64,000 nt of DNA from Streptomyces tendae (GCF_014650435.1 NZ_BMUY01000010.1:365985-429984), one strand, 5' to 3'; shown: positions 8,744 through 17,162, numbered from the stretch's first letter. The notes: a model not told the origin generated them from the letters alone. Numbers and translations are program-made.

Positions 8744-9601
8744 TCAGCGGGCCGCGCGGGCCTCGGCCGGCAGCCAGGAGAAGGACTGGGCGCTGGGCGC
8801 GTCGCCGGGCTTGTACTCCAGGCCGACCCAGCCGTCGTACCCGGCCTTCCCGAGGCGGTCGAGCAGGTCCTCCAGCGGGAGGGAGCCCGTACCGGGGGCG
8901 CCGCGGCCGGGGTTGTCGGCGATCTGGACGTGGCCGGTCTTCGCGGCGTAGGCGTCGATCACCTGCGGCAGGTCCTCGCCGTTCATGGACAGGTGGTAGA
9001 GGTCCATGAGGAACTTGGCGTTGCCGAGACCGGTGGCCTCGTTGACCTTGTCCACGACCCCGATCGCGGCCGGTGCCGACACCAGCGGGTAGAGCGGCGA
9101 CTCGGGCTTGTTGAGTGCCTCGATCAGCAGGATCGCGCCGATCCGGTCGGCCGCGCGGGCGGCGAGGACCAGGTTCTCCAGCGCGAGCCGGTCCTGCTCG
9201 GCCGGGTCCACGCCCTCGACGCGGTTGCCGTACAGCGCGTTGAGCGCCGTGCAGCCCAGTGACCGGGCGAAGTCGGCGGCCACGTCGATGTTGGCGCGGA
9301 AGCGGTCCGACTCCTCACCGAGGATCGACAGCGCGCCCCGGTCGGGTCCGGGCAGCTGCCCGGCGTAGAAGTTCAGGCCGGTGAGCTGGACGCCGGCGTC
9401 CTCGATGGCCGCCTTGAGGGCGTCGAGCTCGGACTGCTCGGGGGTGGGCGAGTCGATCCAGGGCCACCACAGCTCGACCGCGGTGAAGCCGGCCGCGGCG
9501 GCGGCCGCGGGGCGCTCCAGGAGCGGGAGTTCCGTGAAGAGGATCGACAGGTTGACGTTGAAGCGCTGGTCTGCGGCGGTGCTCCACTCAAAACCTGGCA
9601 T
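8744..9601 (-). CDS. hyi: Hydroxypyruvate isomerase
   Basis: Interconverts hydroxypyruvate and tartronate semialdehyde beside Gcl and GlxR. 285 aa, TIM-barrel of the xylose-isomerase-like family: FNVNLSILFTELPLLERPAAAAAAGFTAVELW at the N-terminus (shown here only as a description of the region ~14-45), metal-site segments ILLIEALNKPESPLY and KFLMDLYHLSMNGEDL, and GHVQIADNPGR near the C-terminus. The frame is open further upstream to 9724, but the start at 9601 (MPGFEWSTAADQ) is preferred because a perfect operator palindrome lies at 9636-9650. First gene of the hyi-glxR operon. Identity is secure from sequence and neighbours. Confidence 0.93.
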   Translation of the reverse strand: MPGFEWSTAADQRFNVNLSILFTELPLLERPAAAAAAGFTAVELWWPWIDSPTPEQSELDALKAAIEDAGVQLTGLNFYAGQLPGPDRGALSILGEESDRFRANIDVAADFARSLGCTALNALYGNRVEGVDPAEQDRLALENLVLAARAADRIGAILLIEALNKPESPLYPLVSAPAAIGVVDKVNEATGLGNAKFLMDLYHLSMNGEDLPQVIDAYAAKTGHVQIADNPGRGAPGTGSLPLEDLLDRLGKAGYDGWVGLEYKPGDAPSAQSFSWLPAEARAAR

Positions 9602-9635
9602 AGGGTGCCGCGCTCCCTTCCGCTTGAGGGTGTGT

Positions 9636-9700
9636 TTCCGTATTACGGAAGTTCGTTTCTGCTTGATGGAAGGTTGCCCGGGGAGCGCGACTGTTGTCAA
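9636..9700 (-). promoter_or_regulatory. hyi-glxR promoter with tandem operators
   Basis: Minus-strand TTGACA (9700-9695), 18-bp spacer, CAACCT (9676-9671). Downstream are the operators TTCTG-CTTGA-TGGAA (9657-9671) and the perfect palindrome TTCCG-TATTA-CGGAA (9636-9650), centres 21 bp apart, over the start of transcription. Confidence 0.65.
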
Positions 9701-9731
9701 GAGGGGGCGGCGCAAAGCGGTCACCCCGCGT

Positions 9732-9737
9732 TAGGTT
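9732..9737 (+). promoter_or_regulatory. -10 of a leaderless promoter
   Basis: TAGGTT ends six bases before the GTG start at 9744, the usual geometry of a leaderless Streptomyces transcript. No clear -35 at the right distance. Confidence 0.4.
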
Positions 9738-9743
9738 GACCGC

Positions 9744-10010
9744 GTGCGATTGAGAGTGGAGTTCACGACCGAACCCTTCGACCTCGACGAGGCGCCCGCC
9801 CACGCGGTGGTGGCCCGGGAGGTCGTCGAGGCCGCCGAGCTGGACGCGGTCGACGTCGGCCCCTTCGGCAACACCGCCGAAGGCGGCGCCGACCAGGTGC
9901 TCACCGCCGTGGACGCGCTGCTGCGCCGCTCCCTGGAAGCGGGCGCCACCCGGATCTCGCTCCAGGTCAACGTGGTCGACGAGTCCGCCGCCGGGGAGGG
10001 CGAGCGGTGA
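9744..10010 (+). CDS. Small protein, possibly MTH1187/YkoF-like
   Basis: An 88-aa protein. The pattern (short strand RLRVEFTTEPF, helix, DVGPFGNTAEG, helix VDALLRRSLEAGATR, strand ISLQVNVVD) resembles the MTH1187/YkoF (DUF77) thiamine-binding-like fold, but this is a judgement from strand/helix order and the motif A-TRISLQVNV; it is not secure. It starts at a GTG behind a leaderless-type -10 and its stop overlaps the GTG of the next gene (GTGA), so it is translationally coupled to the HTH protein. It may be an effector-binding partner for that regulator. Divergent from hyi. Confidence 0.6.
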   Translation: MRLRVEFTTEPFDLDEAPAHAVVAREVVEAAELDAVDVGPFGNTAEGGADQVLTAVDALLRRSLEAGATRISLQVNVVDESAAGEGER

Positions 10011-10375
10011 CCGGCCCCGCCGAGGAGCCGTTCATCGCGGCCGTCAAGCCTCTGGTCGACGCCATGGGCGGCGAGATGCTGCCGCCGGACGAGGCCGGCC
10101 TGGAGGACGTCGTGCTCTCCTGGGAGGGTGCCGACGTCGTCGCCGTACGCCTGCCCCAGCTAGCCGACTCCCTCGACCACATCCTGGCCGCCATGGAGCG
10201 CCGGCAGGGCAGGCCCCTGGCCGACCTGGACCGCAGGACCAAGCAGGAGGTCGTACGGGCCCTGGAGGCCCGCGGCGCCTTCGCCGTACGGCACGGAGTG
10301 GAGACCGTCGCGAGCGCCCTCGGCGTCAGCCGTTTCACCGTGTACAACTACCTCAACCGCGAGAAGGGCACCTGA
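10007..10375 (+). CDS. Small helix-turn-helix (Fis/PucR-type) regulator
   Basis: A 122-aa protein whose last ~45 residues form a helix-turn-helix of the kind seen at the C-terminus of PucR/Fis-type regulators: EVVRALEARGAFAVRHGVETVASALGVSRFTVYNYL, described here as residues ~82-118 with the recognition helix at VSRFTVYNYL. The N-terminal ~80 residues contain an LPQLADSLDHILAAMERRQG helix and no enzyme motif. The GTG start follows GGAGG (9995-9999) and overlaps the previous stop. A U-tract terminator follows, then the OHCU/urate oxidase promoter. Its position just upstream of the uric-acid operon makes it my candidate for binding the TCAAC-N5-GTTGA sites; this is inference. Confidence 0.75.
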   Translation: MTGPAEEPFIAAVKPLVDAMGGEMLPPDEAGLEDVVLSWEGADVVAVRLPQLADSLDHILAAMERRQGRPLADLDRRTKQEVVRALEARGAFAVRHGVETVASALGVSRFTVYNYLNREKGT

Positions 10376-10400
10376 CCTGCACGGTTCCTCCGCACCACCG

Positions 10401-10431
10401 GCCGCCGTCCGGTCACCGGGCGGCGGCTTTT
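10401..10431 (+). terminator. Rho-independent terminator
   Basis: GCCGCCGTCCGG (10401-10412), 3-nt loop, CCGGGCGGCGGC (10416-10427), then TTTT: 12-bp stem with one wobble. Separates the HTH gene from the uric-acid operon. Confidence 0.75.
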
Positions 10432-10445
10432 CTGACGCCGAATTT

Positions 10446-10486
10446 TCAACAAAGTGTTGACGGCTTGTTTCCGAGGGCGTTAGCTA
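10446..10486 (+). promoter_or_regulatory. Promoter and operator of the uric-acid operon
   Basis: TTGACG (10457-10462), 18-bp spacer, TAGCTA (10481-10486). The palindrome TCAACAAAGTGTTGA (10446-10460) overlaps the -35 as at the catalase promoter. No TTCCG-type site is seen here. Confidence 0.6.
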
Positions 10487-10524
10487 TCGGCACGCCCGCT
10501 CAGCACAAGGCCACGGAGGCTCCC

Positions 10525-11040
10525 GTGACGTCCACTTCCGCGTCGGGCCTGGCCCGTTTCAACACCCTCGAGGAGACCGCGGCACTCGCGGAACTCCACG
10601 AGGCGTGCGCCGCCACGGCGTGGGCCCGGCACCTGCTCGCCGCCCGCCCCTTCGCCACCGCCGAGGACCTGTACGCCGCCAGCGACGCCGCCATGGCCGA
10701 GCTGACCGCCGAGGACCTCGCCGAGGCGATGGCCGGGCACCCGCCGATCGGCCGCCCCAAGCCGGGCGATCCGACCTCGTCCCGCGAACAGGCGGGCATG
10801 GCCGGCGCCGCCGAGGAACTCAAGGCGGAGATGCTCGAACTGAACCTGGCCTACCAGGAGAAGTTCGGCCACGTCTTCCTCATCTGCGCCACCGGCCGGA
10901 CCGGCGAGCAGATGCGGGACGCGGTCAAGGAGCGGATCGGGAACTCGCCCGAGCAGGAACGGGAGATCGTCCGCACCGAACTGGGGAAGATCAACCGCAT
11001 CCGCCTGACCCGACTCGTCGAACAGGACGCCCGACCATGA
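10525..11040 (+). CDS. uraD: 2-oxo-4-hydroxy-4-carboxy-5-ureidoimidazoline (OHCU) decarboxylase
   Basis: Third step of urate oxidation: decarboxylates OHCU to S-allantoin. 171 aa, the normal family length. Seen: the N-terminal FNTLEETAALAEL, the catalytic-His motif GHPPIGRPK (~70), the SREQAGM segment (~86) and the strongly conserved EKFGHVFLICATGRTGEQM (~110-130). I chose the GTG at 10525 because GGAGG (10515-10519) precedes it by five bases; the frame extends upstream but would read into the promoter. The stop overlaps the ATG of the HIU hydrolase gene (ATGA), so the two are coupled, followed by urate oxidase. Confidence 0.93.
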   Translation: MTSTSASGLARFNTLEETAALAELHEACAATAWARHLLAARPFATAEDLYAASDAAMAELTAEDLAEAMAGHPPIGRPKPGDPTSSREQAGMAGAAEELKAEMLELNLAYQEKFGHVFLICATGRTGEQMRDAVKERIGNSPEQEREIVRTELGKINRIRLTRLVEQDARP

Positions 11041-11438
11041 GCACCAGCACCACCGCCTCCGTGTCCACGCACATCCTGGACACCAGCGTCGGCCGCCCCG
11101 CCGAGGGTGTCGCCGTCCAACTCGCCGCCCGCTCGGGCAGCGGCGCGGACTGGCAGGCACTCGGCGGCTCCGCGACCGACGCCGACGGCCGGTGCAAGGA
11201 CCTCCCGGCCCTGCCGGAGGGCACCACCCACGTACGGCTCGACTTCGACACCGAGACGTACTTCGCCAAGAAACAAGCCGCGGCCCAGCAGGACGCCCCC
11301 GCGCTCCGGGACAGCGAGAACGGCCGGCCCGTGTTCTTCCCCGAGGTCACCATCACCTTCGCGGTGGTGCCCGGCGAGCACTACCACGTTCCGCTGCTGC
11401 TCAACCCGTTCGGCTACTCCGTTTACCGAGGGAGCTGA
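11037..11438 (+). CDS. uraH: 5-hydroxyisourate hydrolase (transthyretin-like)
   Basis: Second step of urate oxidation: hydrolyses 5-hydroxyisourate to OHCU. 133 aa. Family signatures are complete: STHILDTSVGRPA with the catalytic His at ~residue 11, HVRLDFDTETYF with the conserved Arg, EHYHVPLLLNPFGYS, and the C-terminal YRGS tetrapeptide that marks true HIU hydrolases rather than transthyretin. Overlaps uraD by ATGA; urate oxidase starts 7 bp after the stop. The order decarboxylase-hydrolase-oxidase lets one mRNA make the whole urate-to-allantoin route. Confidence 0.96.
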   Translation: MSTSTTASVSTHILDTSVGRPAEGVAVQLAARSGSGADWQALGGSATDADGRCKDLPALPEGTTHVRLDFDTETYFAKKQAAAQQDAPALRDSENGRPVFFPEVTITFAVVPGEHYHVPLLLNPFGYSVYRGS

Positions 11439-11445
11439 CCGAATC

Positions 11446-12381
11446 ATGACCCGTTTCGTCCTGGGACAGAACCAGTACGGCAAGGCAGAGAACCGCGTCG
11501 TCAAGATCACGCGTGACGGCGACACGCACCACATCAAGGACCTGAACGTCTCCGTCGCCCTGTCCGGCGACATGGAGGAGGTCCACCGCAGCGGTTCCAA
11601 CGCCAACGTCCTGCCGACCGACACCACCAAGAACACGGTGTTCGCCTTCGCCAAGGAGCACGGCATCGAGAGCGCCGAGGACCTCGGCGTCAAGCTCGCC
11701 CGCCACTTCGTCGACAACAACGAGCCGATCCACCGGGCCCGCATCCGCATCGAGGAGTACGGCTGGGAGCGGATCGAGACGTCGAAGGGCGGCGCCCGCT
11801 TCGTCGGCGCGGAGGAGATCGCCCACTCCTTCGTCCGCACCGGCCAGGAGACCCGCGTCGCGCAGATCACCTACGACGGCCACGGCATCCAGGTCCTCTC
11901 CGGCTTCAAGGACCTCACCGTCCTGAACTCGACCAACTCCGAGTTCTTCGGCTACCTGAAGGACAAGTACACGACCCTCAAGGAGGACTACGACCGGATC
12001 CTCGCCACCACCGTCTCCACCTGGTGGCGGCACAACTGGGACGGCGTCGACTCGCACGCCCCCGACTGGGACCGCTCGTACAACGGGGTGCGCAAGCACG
12101 CGCTCCAGGCTTTCGCCGAGACCTACTCGTACTCGCTCCAGCAGACCCTCTTCGAGATGGGTGTGCGGGTGCTCAACTCGCGCGACGAGGTCGACGAGAT
12201 CCGCTTCTCCATGCCCAACAAGCACCACTTCCGCTCGGACCTGTCGCCCTTCGGGATCGACAACGAGGCCAAGGACGGCGCCGTGTACTACGCCGCCGAC
12301 CGCCCCTACGGCCTGATCGAGGCCACCATCCTGCGCGACGGCGCCGAGCAACTCATCCCGGTCGACATGACCAACCTCTGA
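11446..12381 (+). CDS. uox: Urate oxidase (uricase)
   Basis: Oxidises urate with O2 to 5-hydroxyisourate and H2O2 without a cofactor. 311 aa, close to the usual length. The catalytic Lys is Lys13 (GQNQYGKAENRV), the conserved Thr is Thr58 (LPTDTTKNTVFAF), and the active-site His lies in SMPNKHHFRSDLSPFG near residue 260. The T-fold repeat is visible as two related halves (ENRVVKITRDG / RVAQITYDGHGIQV). Third gene of the uraD-uraH-uox operon, with a purine permease 64 bp downstream. The catalase at 6143-7606 can remove the H2O2 it forms. Identity is very secure. Confidence 0.97.
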   Translation: MTRFVLGQNQYGKAENRVVKITRDGDTHHIKDLNVSVALSGDMEEVHRSGSNANVLPTDTTKNTVFAFAKEHGIESAEDLGVKLARHFVDNNEPIHRARIRIEEYGWERIETSKGGARFVGAEEIAHSFVRTGQETRVAQITYDGHGIQVLSGFKDLTVLNSTNSEFFGYLKDKYTTLKEDYDRILATTVSTWWRHNWDGVDSHAPDWDRSYNGVRKHALQAFAETYSYSLQQTLFEMGVRVLNSRDEVDEIRFSMPNKHHFRSDLSPFGIDNEAKDGAVYYAADRPYGLIEATILRDGAEQLIPVDMTNL

Positions 12382-12386
12382 CGCGG

Positions 12387-12428
12387 GACGCGCGCCACCG
12401 GCCCGGCCGCTCGGGCCGGCGGCGCGTC
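12387..12428 (+). terminator. Imperfect hairpin after urate oxidase
   Basis: Arms beginning GACGCG (12387) and ending CGCGTC (12428) with an inner GGCC-rich stem. It may be an attenuator, since the permease lies on the same strand just downstream. Confidence 0.35.
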
Positions 12429-12445
12429 ACACCGGAGGGAACACC

Positions 12446-13861
12446 ATGGCACAGCCTGCAACGGAGCCGGCGAAAGGCTCAAGTTCCACCCCGTCACCGA
12501 AGCACACCGAGGACGCCGTCACGTCCGTGCACCCGGTCGACGAGAAGCTCCACCCCTCGCGGCTCGTCCCCGCCGCACTCCAGCACATCGCCGCCATGTA
12601 CGCGGGCGTTGTCACTCCTCCGCTCATCATCGGCCAGGCCTGCGGACTCGACATCGAGGGCCGCACCCGGCTGATCGCGGCCTCGCTGCTCATCGCGGGC
12701 GTCGCCACCCTGCTCCAGACCCTCGGCGTCAAGGGCTTCGTCGGCAACCGCCTGCCCTTCGTCAACGCCGCCTCCTCGGCCGGTATCGCACCCATCCTCG
12801 CCATCGTCGAGACCAACGCGAAGGGCAGCCAACTCCCCGCCGTCTACGGGGCGGTGATGGTCGCCGGGGTCTTCTGCCTCGCCGTGGGCCCGTTCTTCGG
12901 CCGCCTGCTGCGCTTCTTCCCGCCGCTGGTCACGGGCGTCGTCATCACCCTCATCGGCGTCACGCTGATGCCGGTCCCGGTCGGCTGGGCCCAGGGCGGC
13001 GACAAGACCGCCGCCGACTTCGGCTCGACGCGCAACCTCGCGCTCGCCGCCTTCACCCTCGCGGTCATCCTCGTCGTCCAGCGCTTCGGCAAGGGCTTCG
13101 TCAAGCAGGTCGCCCTGCTCCTCGGCCTGTTGGTCGGCACCCTGGTCGCCATCCCCTTCGGCATGGCCGACTTCAGCGCCCTCGACTCCGCGCCGGTCGC
13201 CGCGCTGCCCACGCCCTTCGCCTTCGGCGCCCCCGAGTTCCAGCCCGCGGCCATCCTCTCGCTGTGCATCGTCATGCTGGTCCTGATGACGGAGTCGTCC
13301 GCCGGCATGCTCGCCCTCGGCGAGATCTGCGACCGCCGCGCCGACGCCAAGGTCATCACCCGCGGCCTGCGCACCGACGGCCTCGCCACCCTGGTCGGTC
13401 CCGTCTTCGGCGGCTTCCCCACCTCCGCGTTCGCCCAGAACGTCGGCGTCGTCTCCCTCACCCGGGTGCGCAGCCGCTACGTCGTCGCCGTCGCCGGCGC
13501 CACCCTGCTCGTCCTCGGTGCCTTCCCGGTCCTCGGCGCGGTCGTCTCGCTGGTGCCGATGCCGGTGCTCGGCGGCGCGGGCATCGTCCTCTTCGGCTCC
13601 ATCGCGGTCAGCGGCATCCGTACGCTGTCCGAGGCCGGACTCGACGACAGCTCCAACATCATCCTGGTCGCCGTGGCGCTCGGCGCGGGCATCATCCCGC
13701 TCGCCGCGCCGACCTTCTACGCCGAGTTCCCCGCCTGGGCACAGACCGTGCTGGGCTCCGGCATCAGCGCCGGAGCGATCGTCGCGGTCGCCCTCAACCT
13801 GTTCTTCCACCACCTCGGCACCCGGAGCCGCCACCCGGTTCCGGCACTCAAATCCTCCTAG
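12446..13861 (+). CDS. NCS2 purine/urate permease (first copy)
   Basis: A 471-aa nucleobase:cation symporter-2 protein, predicted to import urate or xanthine. About 12-14 hydrophobic segments follow a 40-residue polar N-terminus. Family features: LQHIAAMYAGVVTPPLI at the first helix, RLPFVNAASSAGIAPI, the TESSAGMLALGEI segment and the signature QNVGVVSLTRVRSRYVV. Co-directional with urate oxidase (64 bp) and preceded by CCGGAGGGAAC, so probably read through from the uric-acid promoter. A second NCS2 permease lies at 15629-17017; which one carries urate and which xanthine or another purine cannot be told from sequence. Confidence 0.92.
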   Translation: MAQPATEPAKGSSSTPSPKHTEDAVTSVHPVDEKLHPSRLVPAALQHIAAMYAGVVTPPLIIGQACGLDIEGRTRLIAASLLIAGVATLLQTLGVKGFVGNRLPFVNAASSAGIAPILAIVETNAKGSQLPAVYGAVMVAGVFCLAVGPFFGRLLRFFPPLVTGVVITLIGVTLMPVPVGWAQGGDKTAADFGSTRNLALAAFTLAVILVVQRFGKGFVKQVALLLGLLVGTLVAIPFGMADFSALDSAPVAALPTPFAFGAPEFQPAAILSLCIVMLVLMTESSAGMLALGEICDRRADAKVITRGLRTDGLATLVGPVFGGFPTSAFAQNVGVVSLTRVRSRYVVAVAGATLLVLGAFPVLGAVVSLVPMPVLGGAGIVLFGSIAVSGIRTLSEAGLDDSSNIILVAVALGAGIIPLAAPTFYAEFPAWAQTVLGSGISAGAIVAVALNLFFHHLGTRSRHPVPALKSS

Positions 13862-13878
13862 GGTCCTGCCGTGCCCTC

Positions 13879-13908
13879 CCCGTGGGTACTCGACTCCCCG
13901 CCCACGGG
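13879..13908 (+). terminator. Weak hairpin between permease and deaminase
   Basis: CCCGTGGG (13879-13886) and CCCACGGG (13901-13908), 8-bp stem, 14-nt loop, just before the deaminase ribosome-binding site. It may attenuate rather than terminate. Confidence 0.3.
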
Positions 13909-13933
13909 CCCCACCGAAAGGCAAGGAAGCAGC

Positions 13934-15322
13934 ATGGCAGCATCATCGGCACCCGAACGCACCGTCATCGAGAACTGTGCGATCGCCACCGTGGACGCGG
14001 GCGACACCGAGTACGCCTCCGGTCACGTCGTGCTCGCCGGCACCCGCATCGAGTCCGTCGGCGCGGGCGGGGCACCCGAGGGCCTGGAGAACGTCGTACG
14101 CCGGATCGACGGGACCGGACACCTGGCGACCCCCGGACTGGTCAACACCCACCACCACTTCTACCAGTGGCTCACCCGGGGCCTGGCCACGGACCACAAG
14201 CTCTTCGACTGGCTGGTCGCCCTGTACCCGACCTGGGCGCGCCTCGACGAGCCGATGGCCCACGCGGCCGCCCAGGGCTCGCTGGCGATGATGGCCCGCG
14301 GCGGGGTCACGACCGCCGCCGACCACCACTACATCCACCCGCGCGGCGCCGGCGACCTGTCCGGCGCGATCATCCGCGCCGCCCGCGACATGGGCGTCCG
14401 GTTCACCCTCGCCCGCGGCTCCATGGACCGCGGCGAGTCCGACGGCGGGCTGCCGCCCGACTTCGCGGTGGAGAGCCTGGACGACGCGCTCGCCGCCACC
14501 GAGGCCACCGTCCGGGAGCACCACGACCCCTCCTTCGACGCGATGACCCAGGTCGCCGTCGCCCCCTGCTCGCCCTTCTCCGTCTCCACCGACCTGATGC
14601 GGCACAGCGCCGAGCTGGCCCGCCGGCTCGGCGTGCGGCTGCACACCCACGGCTCGGAGACCGTGGAGGAGGAGAAGTTCTGCCACGAGCTGTTCGGCAT
14701 GGGCCCGACCGACTACTTCGAATCCACCGGCTGGCTCGGTGACGACGTGTGGATGGCGCACTGCGTCCACATGAACGACTCCGACATCGCCGCCTTCGCC
14801 CGCACCGGCACCGGCGTCGCCCACTGCCCGTCCTCCAACGCCCGTCTGGCCGCGGGCATCGCCCGGGTCCCCGACCTGCTCGCCGCCGGCGTCCCGGTCG
14901 GCCTCGGCGTCGACGGCACCGCCTCCAACGAGTCCGGCGAACTCCGCACCGAGCTGCGCAACGCCCTGCTGATCAACCGCCTCGGCGCCCACCGCGAGGC
15001 CGCGCTGAACGCCCGCAAGGCCCTGCGCCTGGGCACGTACGGCGGCGCACGGGTTCTCGGCCGGGCCGCCGAGACCGGCTCCCTGGAGCCGGGCAAGCTC
15101 GCCGACCTGGTGCTGTGGCGGATGGACACCCTCGCCCACTCCTCGATCGCCGACCCGGTGACCGCCCTGGTCCTCGGCGCCCCCGCCCCGGTCACGGCGT
15201 CGTTCGTGAACGGACGGCAGATCGTCGAGGACGGCAGGCTGCTCACGGTCGACGAGGACGCCGTCGCCCGTTCCACCCGGGACGAGGCGCGGCGCCTGGC
15301 GCGGATCGCCGCGGCGGACTGA
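13934..15322 (+). CDS. Amidohydrolase, probable 8-oxoguanine deaminase
   Basis: Predicted to deaminate 8-oxoguanine to urate, or a related guanine-type base. 462 aa, amidohydrolase superfamily of the AtzB/8-oxoguanine deaminase group. Zinc ligands: NTHHHFYQWLTRG (HxH, ~residue 73), LHTHGSE (~236), MAHCVHMND (~275) and the Asp in GLGVDGTASNESG (~325). The HHHFYQ(S/T/W)LTR segment is characteristic of 8-oxoguanine deaminases as I remember them, but hydroxyatrazine-type hydrolases share it, so the substrate is inferred. Product urate would feed the adjacent operon. Starts at ATG 13934 behind AAGGAAG; three hairpins follow the stop. Confidence 0.8.
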   Translation: MAASSAPERTVIENCAIATVDAGDTEYASGHVVLAGTRIESVGAGGAPEGLENVVRRIDGTGHLATPGLVNTHHHFYQWLTRGLATDHKLFDWLVALYPTWARLDEPMAHAAAQGSLAMMARGGVTTAADHHYIHPRGAGDLSGAIIRAARDMGVRFTLARGSMDRGESDGGLPPDFAVESLDDALAATEATVREHHDPSFDAMTQVAVAPCSPFSVSTDLMRHSAELARRLGVRLHTHGSETVEEEKFCHELFGMGPTDYFESTGWLGDDVWMAHCVHMNDSDIAAFARTGTGVAHCPSSNARLAAGIARVPDLLAAGVPVGLGVDGTASNESGELRTELRNALLINRLGAHREAALNARKALRLGTYGGARVLGRAAETGSLEPGKLADLVLWRMDTLAHSSIADPVTALVLGAPAPVTASFVNGRQIVEDGRLLTVDEDAVARSTRDEARRLARIAAAD

Positions 15323-15332
15323 GCGTTGAGAC

Positions 15333-15378
<46 letters not shown>

Positions 15379-15417
15379 CGCCGCGCGACACCCGTACAAC
15401 TGAATACCACTTGATCT

Positions 15418-15516
15418 CCGGCCGGGAGGGACGGCTCCCGGCCGGTAACCGTGGACCCGAGCGGGGTCCACGGTGGCCTACTCCGGGGTGTGCGCCCCTG
15501 CGCGCACGCCCCGGAG
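15418..15516 (+). terminator. Cluster of three hairpins
   Basis: Three successive stem-loops: 11-bp arms at 15418-15428/15435-15445; 11-bp arms at 15448-15458/15464-15474; and an imperfect long stem at 15481-15516 with CTCCGGGG/CCCCGGAG ends. They fill most of the 306-bp gap between the deaminase and the second permease. Confidence 0.6.
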
Positions 15517-15628
15517 CGGTCGCCCGTTCCCCCGAACGGTCCGTCCCGGTCCCGCACGACCACCACTAGCTCCACCTCCCTGACACCCACGTCAGAGCCG
15601 ACGTGTAAACGACCGGAGGAACGCCGCC

Positions 15629-17017
15629 GTGGCCGACCACCCTGTTGACGAGAAACTCCCGCCACTGAAGATGGCGACGACCGGCCTGCAACACGTGGCC
15701 GCCATGTACGCCGGGGTCGTCGCCCCGCCCCTGATCGTCGGCGCGGCCATCGGCCTGAGCGCCACCGAGCTGACCTTCCTCACCGGCGCCTGCCTGTTCA
15801 CCGCGGGCCTGGCGACGTTCCTGCAGACGCTGGGCATCTGGAAGATCGGTGCCCGGCTGCCCTTCGTGAACGGCGTCACCTTCGCCGGTGTCGCCCCCAT
15901 GACCGCGGTGGTCGCCTCCACCGACGACAAGTCCGACGCGCTGCCGATCATCTTCGGCGCGGTCATCGTCGCCGGACTCCTGGGCTTCGTCGCCGCGCCC
16001 TTCTTCAGCAAGGCGATCCGCTTCTTCCCGCCGGTCGTCACCGGCACCGTCATCACCCTGATAGGCATATCCCTGCTGCCGGTCGCCTTCGGCTGGGCAC
16101 AGGGCCCGAGCCCCACGGCCGACGACTACGGCTCGTCGACCAACCTGGGCCTGGCCGCCATCACCCTCGTCATCGTCCTGCTCCTGCGCCGCTTCACCCG
16201 CGGCTTCGTCAAGCAGATCGCCGTGCTGCTCGGCCTGATCGCGGGCACGCTCGTCGCCATCCCGTTCGGCGTCACGGACTTCGGCCCGGTCGCGGACGCC
16301 GACGTCGTGGGCTTCCCGACGCCCTTCCACTTCGGCGCCCCGCAGTTCCAGATCGCCGCGATCATCTCCATGTGCGTGGTGATGGTGGTCTCGATGACCG
16401 AATCCACGGCCGACATGCTCGCCCTCGGCGAGATCGTGGACCGCCCGGCCGACGAGAAGACCATCGCGGCCGGACTGCGCGCCGACACCCTCGGCTCCGC
16501 CCTCAGCCCGGTCTTCAACGGCTTCATGTGCAGCGCCTTCGCCCAGAACATCGGCCTGGTCGCCATGACGAAGATCCGCAGCCGCTACGTCGTCGCGGTC
16601 GGCGGCGGCTTCCTGGTCCTGATGGGCCTGTGCCCGATGGCGGCCTCGCTCATCGCCGTCGTCCCGCGCCCGGTCCTGGGCGGCGCCGGCGTGGTCCTCT
16701 TCGGCTCGGTCGCGGCCAGCGGCATCCAGACCCTGGTCCGGGCGAGCCTGGACAAGGACAACAACGTCCTGATCGTGGCCGTCTCCCTGGCCGTCGGCAT
16801 CATCCCGATCGCGGCGCCGGAGTTCTACCACTCGTTCCCGGAGAACGCGCGGATCATCCTCGACTCGGGCATCTCGACCGGCTGCGTGGCCGCGGTCCTG
16901 CTCAACCTGATCTTCAACCACATCGGCGGACGGGAACGGGACGCGGAGGACGTCACCCACCCGATGGAGGCGGGCGACGAGATCACCGAGGCGTCCCGGG
17001 AGGCGGCGATGAAGTGA
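15629..17017 (+). CDS. NCS2 purine permease (second copy)
   Basis: A 462-aa nucleobase:cation symporter-2 protein, paralogue of the permease at 12446-13861. It has the same landmarks (LQHVAAMYAGVVAPPLIV, RLPFVNGVTFAGVAPM, TESTADMLALGEIVD, QNIGLVAMTKIRSRYVV) but a much shorter N-terminus and different residues in the substrate helix regions, so its substrate range may differ. The GTG start lies nine bases after GGAGG (15615-15619). Convergent with the MFS transporter at 17163-18599, with a repeat-rich terminator between. Completes the purine uptake set next to the deaminase. Confidence 0.92.
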   Translation: MADHPVDEKLPPLKMATTGLQHVAAMYAGVVAPPLIVGAAIGLSATELTFLTGACLFTAGLATFLQTLGIWKIGARLPFVNGVTFAGVAPMTAVVASTDDKSDALPIIFGAVIVAGLLGFVAAPFFSKAIRFFPPVVTGTVITLIGISLLPVAFGWAQGPSPTADDYGSSTNLGLAAITLVIVLLLRRFTRGFVKQIAVLLGLIAGTLVAIPFGVTDFGPVADADVVGFPTPFHFGAPQFQIAAIISMCVVMVVSMTESTADMLALGEIVDRPADEKTIAAGLRADTLGSALSPVFNGFMCSAFAQNIGLVAMTKIRSRYVVAVGGGFLVLMGLCPMAASLIAVVPRPVLGGAGVVLFGSVAASGIQTLVRASLDKDNNVLIVAVSLAVGIIPIAAPEFYHSFPENARIILDSGISTGCVAAVLLNLIFNHIGGRERDAEDVTHPMEAGDEITEASREAAMK

Positions 17018-17050
17018 CGCCGGCGTCCCGTGCGCTCTGACCGTCGGACG

Positions 17051-17151
17051 CGTCCCGGGCGGCATGCCACACACCGCGTGCCGCCCGGGACGAAGCGTGT
17101 GCGCATGCCGCCGGGGACGAAGCGTACGGGCGTGCCGCCCGGGACGAGCTG
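17051..17151. repeat. 27-bp repeats forming a terminator arm
   Basis: CGTCCCGGGCGGCA (17051-17064) pairs perfectly with TGCCGCCCGGGACG (17079-17092). The right arm is then repeated: units start at 17079, 17106 and 17133, each 27 bp with the third cut short. It lies between two convergent genes and so provides several alternative hairpins. Confidence 0.75.
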
Positions 17152-17162
17152 TCCCGCCCTGG

